Assembly (NCBI RefSeq): GCF_020616555.1
Contig: NZ_CP085173.1
Span: 2,542,001 to 2,606,000, forward strand
Reading direction: 5' to 3'
DNA from: Streptomyces longhuiensis
Lineage (GTDB): Bacteria > Actinomycetota > Actinomycetes > Streptomycetales > Streptomycetaceae
DNA length: 64,000 nucleotides
Of the stretch, positions 59,601 to 64,000 are shown piece by piece. The notes beneath the pieces were generated by a model. That model was not told where the DNA came from. It saw nothing but the letters and a program-made list of their open reading frames with translations, and ran no database searches. The translations under genes were made by a program, and so were the position numbers. The number at the start of each line of letters is the position of its first letter. Positions within the stretch are counted from its first letter, which is position 1.

Positions 59601-60145
59601 AGGGCGTCGCCGTAGATCTCGCGCCAGGGAGCGAGGAGGCGCGCGGCCCGGTCGGGGCGGCCCGCGGCGAGCGCGCGGCCGACGTCGGACGCGGGTCCGA
59701 GCAGCACGGTCAGGCCGTCGCCGTGGTTGTCCTCCCAGGTCAGCCGGGTCTCGCCGGTGGCGTGGGCGGCGGTGACCAGACGGCACAGGGAGGCCCAGCC
59801 CCTCGCTCCGTCGCGGGCGAGGAAGGTCACGCGCGGGGTCGACTCGTCGATGAAGGCACCGCCGCGCACGGGCTGCCTGCGCCGCTCGGCCGGGGCGTCA
59901 CCCGGCGCGGCGGATCCGGCCGGCGGGGGCCCGCTCACCGCGAGGTCCGTCCCGAACACCGGCCGCACCCCTGCCTTGACGCAGGCCTTGGCGAACCTGA
60001 CCGAACCCGCGAGGGTGTCCCGGTCGGTGAGGGCGAGCGCGTCCATGCCCCGCTCGGAGGCACGTCCGGCCAGCCGCTCCGGGTGCGAGGCCCCGTATCT
60101 GAGGGAGAACCCGGAGACGGTGTGCAAATGCGTGAACCCTGGCAC
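56615..60145 (-). CDS. dnaE2: Error-prone DNA polymerase III alpha subunit
   Basis: This 1176-residue C-family polymerase is for damage-induced mutagenesis. The PHP domain is at the N-terminus (FTHLHTVSGFSLRYGASHPERL, MDALALTDRDTLAGSVRF). The palm has the catalytic acids in KRRSVLPDIDIDVESARR, preceded by AARGSGAGSLVNHLLGI. The finger domain has YGVVVFHEQIIEIVNIMTGCG and YGFCKAHAVAFAVPTYQSAWLKAH. A late OB-fold shows TPPIRSGKRVIFTTLDDGTGLVDLAFFD. A Gly/Lys/Asp/His-rich insert (DKGGGDHTSGGHKDGG) lies near residue 855. GTG 60145 follows AGGAGGTGCGC. It overlaps the ImuB-like gene. No imuA homologue is in the window. Confidence 0.96.
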   Translation of the reverse strand: MPGFTHLHTVSGFSLRYGASHPERLAGRASERGMDALALTDRDTLAGSVRFAKACVKAGVRPVFGTDLAVSGPPPAGSAAPGDAPAERRRQPVRGGAFIDESTPRVTFLARDGARGWASLCRLVTAAHATGETRLTWEDNHGDGLTVLLGPASDVGRALAAGRPDRAARLLAPWREIYGDALRLEAVHHGREGTGPGSLRLAARTVGFAAEQGIRPVLTNDVRYADPGLGPVADVLDAARRLVPVDARKELDSGERWLKDADAMLMTAERVVEAAGFRRDAAYRLLEQTNATAAECRVDPEDDLGIGSVHFPEPRLVGAGRRTAQRVLASRAAAGMLRLGYDRKREYWERMHRELDIIAHHDFATYFLTVSQVVDDVRDMGIRVAARGSGAGSLVNHLLGIAHADPVEHGLLMERFLSKRRSVLPDIDIDVESARRLEVYRAIIGRFGAERVATVSMPETYRVRHAVRDVGAALSMDPADIDRIAKSFPHIRARDARAALEELPELRELAGESRQGGDRYGRMWELVEALDALPRGIAMHPCGVLLSDASLLARTPVVPTSGEGFPMSQFDKEDVEDLGLLKLDVLGVRMQSAMAHAVAETERATGSTVDLDAVEPGDPETYRLIKSTETLGCFQIESPGQRDLVGRLQPATFHDLVVDISLFRPGPVAADMVRPFIEARHGRAPVRYPHRDLEGPLKETYGVVVFHEQIIEIVNIMTGCGRDEADRVRRGLSDPDAQGRIRFWFAQQAAAHGYDAETITRTWEIVEAFGSYGFCKAHAVAFAVPTYQSAWLKAHHPAAFYAGLLTHDPGMYPKRLILADARRRGVPVLPLDVNKSAVAHRIELVSDKGGGDHTSGGHKDGGRKDGGHEEEKWGVRLALSDVHGISEAEAARIEEGQPYSSLLDFWERARPSKPLAQRLAQVGGLDAFGANRRDLQLHLTELHRGTRGSRGARGAQLPLSGGHGTAPAGLPDLGDAERLSAELGVLGMDASRHLMGDHETFLEELGVLTARRLREAEHGRVVLVAGAKVATQTPPIRSGKRVIFTTLDDGTGLVDLAFFDDAHAACAHTVFHSWLLLVRGTVQRRGPRSLSVVGAAAWNLADLVEVRRRGGLDAVALRLAEPPEQRPSDGDDPVDGRRIRMATGYEMHPWADLRPAGDGQSGPPRKLWHQSPGSAG

Positions 60146-60309
60146 GCGCACCTCCTGCACACCTCGAACCGACCTGCTCTCGCCTCCCCACCACCACCAT
60201 AGACCAAGTATCGAACGTGTGTACGACATCCGTGCGAGGTCGCTGCCCCGGGCACCCGTTCAGCCCCACCCCGCCTGCGTACGGACCGGGCTCCCCGGAC
60301 CGTGAGGGC

Positions 60310-61386
60310 ATGACCCAGACAGCCGACACCCCGCCCGGGCCCCCGCGCGGGTCCTTCCTCGACGAGGTGAAGAGCGCCGTCACACCGCGGGCCGCGCTGC
60401 TCGTCATCGGCGTGATCGCCCTCCAGCTGCTCTTCATCACTTCCTATGTAGGGGCCCTGCACAACCCGAAGCCGAAGGACGTGGCGTTCGGTGTCGCCGC
60501 ACCGGTCCCGGCCGTCGCGCGGCAGGCCGTGGACCGGCTGGACCGGCTCCCCGGCAGTCCGCTCGACCCGCGGACGGTCACCGGCGCGGCCGCGGCCCGT
60601 GACAAGGTCGTGAACAGGGACATCTACGGGGCCCTGATCATCGCCCCCCGGGGCACCACCGACACCCTCCTGGTCGCCTCCGGTGGAGGCACCGTCCTCT
60701 CCTCCGCCCTCGACGGGCTCATCACCACACTGGAGGCGGCCCAGCACCGCACGGTGCGGACCGTCGACGTGGCCCCGGCCTCACCTCAGGACTTCGACGG
60801 CCTGTCGTCCTTCTATCTGGTCGTCGGCTGGTGCGTCGGCGGCTATCTGTGCGCCTCGGTCCTGGCGATCAGCACGGGCGCCAGGCCCGCCGACCCGCGG
60901 CGCGCGATCATCCGGCTGGTCACCATGGCGCTCGTGTCGATCGTCGGCGGGCTCGGCGGCGCCGTCATCGTCGGACCGATCCTCGGCGCGCTGCCCGGCA
61001 GCGTCATGGCGCTGTGGGGGCTGGGCGCACTGATCATCTTCGCGGTCGGTGCCGCGACGCTCGCCCTTCAGGGACTCTTCGGCATCGTGGGCATCGGCCT
61101 GGCGATCCTGCTCGTGGTGGTCGCGGGCAACCCGAGCGCGGGCGGCGCCTTCCCACTGCCGATGCTGCCGCCCTTCTGGAAGGCGATCGGCCCGGCCCTG
61201 CCGCCGGGCGCGGGCACCTGGGTGGCCCGCTCCATCGCCTACTTCAAGGGCAACGCGGTCACCGGGCCGCTCCTGGTGCTGTCCGCGTGGGCGGTCGCCG
61301 GCATCGTGATCACGATGGCCGCCTCCGTGTTCCGCGGCAGGCGGAAGCCGGGCCCCGGGGCGCCGCCCCGGACACTCAGAACGTGA
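60310..61386 (+). CDS. DUF3533/YhgE-Pip-like membrane protein
   Basis: This 358-residue membrane protein has a first helix at about 28-50 (AALLVIGVIALQLLFITSYVGAL) and an extracytoplasmic domain (about 50-165, with KPKDVAFGVAAPVPAVARQAV). Five or six C-terminal helices follow (about 165-345). The layout matches ABC-2-like permeases lacking their own ATPase (DUF3533, Pip/YhgE). The HNPKPKDVAFGVAAP pattern after TM1 is typical. Transport or surface-assembly functions are possible. It is divergent from dnaE2 across 164 bases and ends at a strong shared terminator. Confidence 0.8.
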   Translation: MTQTADTPPGPPRGSFLDEVKSAVTPRAALLVIGVIALQLLFITSYVGALHNPKPKDVAFGVAAPVPAVARQAVDRLDRLPGSPLDPRTVTGAAAARDKVVNRDIYGALIIAPRGTTDTLLVASGGGTVLSSALDGLITTLEAAQHRTVRTVDVAPASPQDFDGLSSFYLVVGWCVGGYLCASVLAISTGARPADPRRAIIRLVTMALVSIVGGLGGAVIVGPILGALPGSVMALWGLGALIIFAVGAATLALQGLFGIVGIGLAILLVVVAGNPSAGGAFPLPMLPPFWKAIGPALPPGAGTWVARSIAYFKGNAVTGPLLVLSAWAVAGIVITMAASVFRGRRKPGPGAPPRTLRT

Positions 61387-61415
61387 GGGCCGGCCCGTCG
61401 ATGACGGGCCGGCCC
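61387..61415. terminator. Bidirectional hairpin between convergent genes
   Basis: GGGCCGGCCCGTC at 61387-61399 pairs perfectly with GACGGGCCGGCCC at 61403-61415 around a 3-base loop. It lies directly after the membrane protein stop and 30 bases from the stop of the convergent protease gene. Confidence 0.85.
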
Positions 61416-61445
61416 CTTGTGTCGCGCTGTCCCGCTGTCGTTACG

Positions 61446-62528
61446 TCAGCCGATCTCGGCGCCGAACGTGGACAGCGCCTCCGTCACCGGCTGGAAGAAG
61501 GTCTCCCCGCCGGAGGTGCAGTCGCCGCTGCCGCCCGAGGTGAGGCCGATCGCCGCGTCGCCCGAGAAGAGCGAGCCGCCGCTGTCGCCGGGCTCGGCGC
61601 AGACGTCGGTCTGGATGAGTCCGTTGACGACGTCGCCGTTGCCGTAGTTCACGGTGGCGTCCAGGCCGGTGACGGTGCCGTCGTGGACCTGGGTCGTGGA
61701 GCCGCTGCGGGTCACCTTCATGCCGACGGTGGCGTCGGCCGCCTTGGTGATCGGCTGCGTGGAGCCGTTGTAGAGGTCGACCTCGCTCGGGTGCGCGACG
61801 TCGGCGGCGTACTTGACCAGGCCGAAGTCGTTGTCCGGGAAGCTGGACTGCTCGTTCGTGCCGATCTCCTTGCCGTCGGAGTCCGACCAGGTCGAGATCG
61901 CCTCGGTGCAGTGGCCGGCCGTGATGAAGTACGGCTGGCCGCCCTTGACCACGTTGAAGCCGAGGGAGCACCGGCCGCCGCTGCCGGTGATGGCGTCACC
62001 GCCCGCGATGAGGGGCTTGAACTCCCCCTTGGTGCGCTGGAGTTTCGCCTTGGAGCCGAGGCCGTCGACGACCTTGCTGAGCTTGCTCCACGCGGCGGTG
62101 TCGATCGTGCGGTCGGCGGTGACGACGACCTTGTTGGTGGCCGGGTCGACCGCCCACGAGGTGCCGGGGATCGTCGCGTCCTGCTTCAGGGTGGCGCGGG
62201 CGCTCTTGAGTTCGGCCAGGGAGTTCTCGACGACTCTGGCCTTGGCTCCGGCCGCCCGCGCGATGTCCGCCGCGTCCTTGTTCAGGACGTTCACGACGAG
62301 GTGCTTGGCCTTCGCGTCGTAGTACGTGCCCGCCGAGTCCGCGCCGAGGTCCTTGGTCAGGGACGAGGCGAGATTTCCGGCCTTCGCGATCGACAGGGTC
62401 TGCGGGGCCACCTCAGGGGTGTCCGTGCTCGCGTTCGCAGTCTGGAAGGTGACTCCCGCGGCGACCAGGGCGGCGATGCCCGCTCCTACCGCGGCGGCAC
62501 GCCGCTTGGGTATGCGTCGGTGCTTCAA
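61446..62528 (-). CDS. Streptogrisin-type secreted S1 serine protease
   Basis: This 360-residue chymotrypsin-like preproprotease has a signal peptide with [25 protein letters not shown]. An alpha-lytic-type prodomain follows (about 40-170, [23 protein letters not shown], repeated VV elements). The mature enzyme begins near [18 protein letters not shown]. The triad is His in [10 protein letters not shown], Asp in [11 protein letters not shown] and Ser in [14 protein letters not shown]. The C-terminus ends [20 protein letters not shown]. The start is the TTG at 62528, behind AGGAGGACGAG. The prodomain folds the enzyme and is removed outside the cell. A second gene of this kind begins to the right at 63835. 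Confidence 0.95.
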   Translation of the reverse strand: MKHRRIPKRRAAAVGAGIAALVAAGVTFQTANASTDTPEVAPQTLSIAKAGNLASSLTKDLGADSAGTYYDAKAKHLVVNVLNKDAADIARAAGAKARVVENSLAELKSARATLKQDATIPGTSWAVDPATNKVVVTADRTIDTAAWSKLSKVVDGLGSKAKLQRTKGEFKPLIAGGDAITGSGGRCSLGFNVVKGGQPYFITAGHCTEAISTWSDSDGKEIGTNEQSSFPDNDFGLVKYAADVAHPSEVDLYNGSTQPITKAADATVGMKVTRSGSTTQVHDGTVTGLDATVNYGNGDVVNGLIQTDVCAEPGDSGGSLFSGDAAIGLTSGGSGDCTSGGETFFQPVTEALSTFGAEIG

Positions 62529-62765
62529 CTCTCGTCCTCCTGTGGGGGGTCGGAACCGACCGCTGTGGGGTGAGCCGGTCCCGTAGGTTGACGCGCCCAC
62601 TATCCCGACGGCCACAGGGGACACACAAGGTCGACTTCAGGACGCGCGTGCGACTGACGCTATGCGCTCCCCCGGCCGCGTGCACCCCCGTCACACGCCT
62701 GTCGCACCACGTCGGTTTCCACTGCAAACACTCCGCGCAGAGGGGTGGTCCGCAACGGGTGAGGT

Positions 62766-63602
62766 CTAGTCCTGTCCTGATTCCGATGCCACCGGGCCGG
62801 GAATCGGCGGTTGTTCTGCGCCCGGCTGCCGCACCGCGTCCCCCGGGGTCGCCCGTTCGAGGAAGCGCAGGAGCTCCACCGGGAAGGGCAGTACGAGGGT
62901 CGAGTTCTTCTCGGCGGCGACGGCCACCACGGTCTGCAGGAGCCGGAGTTGGAGTGCCGCGGGCTGTTCGGACATCTCTGCGGCGGCCTCGGCGAGCTTC
63001 CTGGAGGCCTGGAGTTCGGCGTCGGCGTTGATGATCCGGGCGCGCCGCTCGCGCTCCGCCTCGGCCTGCCGCGACATCGAGCGCTTCATGGTCTCGGGCA
63101 GCGACACGTCCTTGATCTCGACGCGGTCGATCTGCACGCCCCAGCCGACGGCCGGGCTGTCGATCATCAGCTCGAGGCCCTGGTTGAGCTGTTCGCGGTT
63201 CGAGAGGAGGTCGTCGAGGTCGCTCTTGCCGATGATGGACCGCAGTGACGTCTGAGCCATCTGGGAGACGGCGAACCGGTAGTCCTCCACCTGTACGACG
63301 GCCTCGGACGCGTCGATCACCTTGAAGTAGATGACGGCGTCGACCCGCACCGTGACGTTGTCGCGGGTGATGCCGTCCTGCGCGGGCACCGGCATCGTGA
63401 CGATCTGCATGTTGACCTTACGGAGCCGGTCCACGAACGGCACGATCATCGTGAACCCCGGACCGCGCACATCCGGTCGCAGCCTCCCCAGCCGGAAGAC
63501 CACTCCCCGCTCGTACTGTTTGACGACGCGCGCCGCCGCCGTCGTGTAGATCACCAGAGCGGACGCGGCAGCGGCTCCCGCCGCCAGCAGTTCCTCGACC
63601 AC
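62766..63602 (-). CDS. SPFH/band-7 (stomatin-like) membrane protein
   Basis: This 278-residue protein has one N-terminal membrane helix (LLAAGAAAASALVIYTTAAARVV). An SPFH domain follows: VKQYERGVVFRLGRLRPDVRGPGFTMIVPFVD, VTVRVDAVIYFKVIDASEAV, TSLRSIIGKSDLDDLLSNRE, VGWGVQIDRVEIKDVSLPETMKRSMSRQAEAERERRARII. A helical C-terminal part completes it. Slipin/stomatin proteins form ring-like membrane assemblies that organise membrane domains and often bind a NfeD-type protease; no nfeD gene is adjacent. GTG 63602 follows GGAGGACTCC. It lies between two streptogrisin-type genes, all in the same orientation. Confidence 0.94.
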   Translation of the reverse strand: MVEELLAAGAAAASALVIYTTAAARVVKQYERGVVFRLGRLRPDVRGPGFTMIVPFVDRLRKVNMQIVTMPVPAQDGITRDNVTVRVDAVIYFKVIDASEAVVQVEDYRFAVSQMAQTSLRSIIGKSDLDDLLSNREQLNQGLELMIDSPAVGWGVQIDRVEIKDVSLPETMKRSMSRQAEAERERRARIINADAELQASRKLAEAAAEMSEQPAALQLRLLQTVVAVAAEKNSTLVLPFPVELLRFLERATPGDAVRQPGAEQPPIPGPVASESGQD

Positions 63603-63647
63603 GGAGTCCTCCAGGGTTCGGACCCAGGCACTCGGACAGGCTTTTCC

Positions 63648-63706
63648 GAAGGTGACGCCTTAGAAATGACGCCTTGGAAGTTGATGCCTCAGAAGGTGAC
63701 GCTTTC
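63648..63706. repeat. Four degenerate tandem repeats of about 15 bp
   Basis: Units GAAGGTGACGCCTTA, GAAATGACGCCTTG, GAAGTTGATGCCTCA and GAAGGTGACGCTTTC run in tandem from 63648 to 63706, upstream of the SPFH gene start. They could bind a regulator repeatedly or be a degenerate minisatellite; no function is evident. Confidence 0.7.
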
Positions 63707-63750
63707 AACGGTTTCCCCTTCGAAGGTAACCCCGGACCGCGCACAAGAGC

Positions 63751-63784
63751 GAGCCCCCGCACGGCAGTTGCCGTGCGGGGGCTC
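63751..63784 (-). terminator. Hairpin terminator of the second streptogrisin gene
   Basis: GAGCCCCCGCACGGCA at 63751-63766 pairs perfectly with TGCCGTGCGGGGGCTC at 63769-63784. It lies about 50 bases past the stop of the leftward protease gene and before the SPFH gene. Confidence 0.85.
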
Positions 63785-63834
63785 TCTGCTGCTGGCCGCA
63801 GGTCAGGCTGTATCCGTCAGCCGACGGATACGGA

Positions 63835-64000
63835 TCAGTAGACGCTCACTCCGTACGCACTCAGCGCCTCGGTGACCGGCTGGAAGAAGGTCGTACCGCC
63901 GGAGGTGCAGTTGCCGCTGCCGCCGGAGGTCAGACCGTACGCGGTGGAGCCGCCGTAGAGCGGGCCTCCGGAGTCGCCGGGCTCGGCGCAGACCGTGGTC
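63835..64000 (-). CDS. Streptogrisin-type S1 protease, C-terminal fragment (cut by window end)
   Basis: The last 55 codons of a leftward gene end at TGA 63835-63837. The visible part has [14 protein letters not shown] with the catalytic Ser, then [19 protein letters not shown] and [17 protein letters not shown]. It closely matches the C-terminus of the protease at 61446-62528, including the paired Cys, so the two are paralogues. The rest lies outside the window. Confidence 0.92.
   Translation of the reverse strand, partial: TTVCAEPGDSGGPLYGGSTAYGLTSGGSGNCTSGGTTFFQPVTEALSAYGVSVY

Noticed and set aside
56639..60202. A 1187-codon rightward frame opposite dnaE2
   Set aside because: It is a shadow frame; the leftward frame contains complete DnaE2 motifs.
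1..64000. tRNA, rRNA, insertion sequences, integrases, prophage genes
   Set aside because: None could be recognised on either strand; gene order and composition are even across the window.

Overview
The window is about 70% GC, almost fully coding and strongly biased to G/C at third codon positions. It has GTG/TTG starts, apparent leaderless genes, many secreted enzymes, an LAxTG-anchored copper oxidase, streptogrisin-type proteases and a SARP/AfsR-type regulator. Together these point to a Streptomyces chromosome, and the imuB-like/dnaE2 neighbourhood fits a chromosomal core-to-arm region as I remember it from S. coelicolor (not checked). I saw no tRNA, rRNA, CRISPR array, insertion sequence or prophage.

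Layout. 1-6.2 kb holds a TetR C-terminus, an ArsR regulator, a urea transporter, and a leftward set of MHS-family transporter, zinc alcohol dehydrogenase and aldehyde dehydrogenase. 6.3-21 kb holds the most distinctive locus. Two tandem, translationally coupled gene pairs each encode a secreted subtilisin-like (S8) protease and a secreted calcium-binding beta-propeller. Each pair has the same promoter architecture (two CAGTAA direct repeats exactly 11 bp apart ahead of a TAGCGT -10) and the same terminator. A 1097-residue SARP/AfsR-like ATPase regulator follows directly. 21-28 kb holds two transporters (MFS and CitMHS citrate type), a TetR regulator, homogentisate dioxygenase, a GntR/UTRA regulator and a free-standing type ISP restriction-modification specificity domain. 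28-33 kb holds a TetR-controlled DrrAB-like exporter, with one operator in the intergenic region and one inside the first codons, then an M20 amidohydrolase.

33-46 kb holds a membrane Ser/Thr kinase, a secreted GDSL esterase and an exopolysaccharide-like block: membrane protein, BioF2/GNAT transferase, two GT2 glycosyltransferases, a NodB deacetylase, a fused flippase plus membrane-glycosyltransferase-like protein, and a GH39-like hydrolase. 46-52 kb is a mixed run of small cytoplasmic proteins (AAA ATPase, GNATs, DUF402, methyltransferase, P-loop kinase), a 47-residue ORF and a Tyr/Gly/Asn-repeat secreted protein. 52-56 kb holds a sortase-anchored AA10 LPMO, a secreted lipase, and a MarR/cupin pair that share a three-site operator array spaced by 21 bp. 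55.6-60.1 kb is the translesion operon: a Y-family polymerase lacking the usual N-terminal catalytic motif, and DnaE2. 60.3-64 kb holds a membrane protein, a streptogrisin-type protease, an SPFH/band-7 protein and the C-terminus of a second streptogrisin.

Best candidate for an undescribed system: the duplicated S8 protease/propeller pairs with shared SARP-like promoters beside a SARP regulator. The reading is that this is a regulated extracellular proteolytic module; the pairing, duplication and motifs are visible, while the regulatory link and function are inferred.
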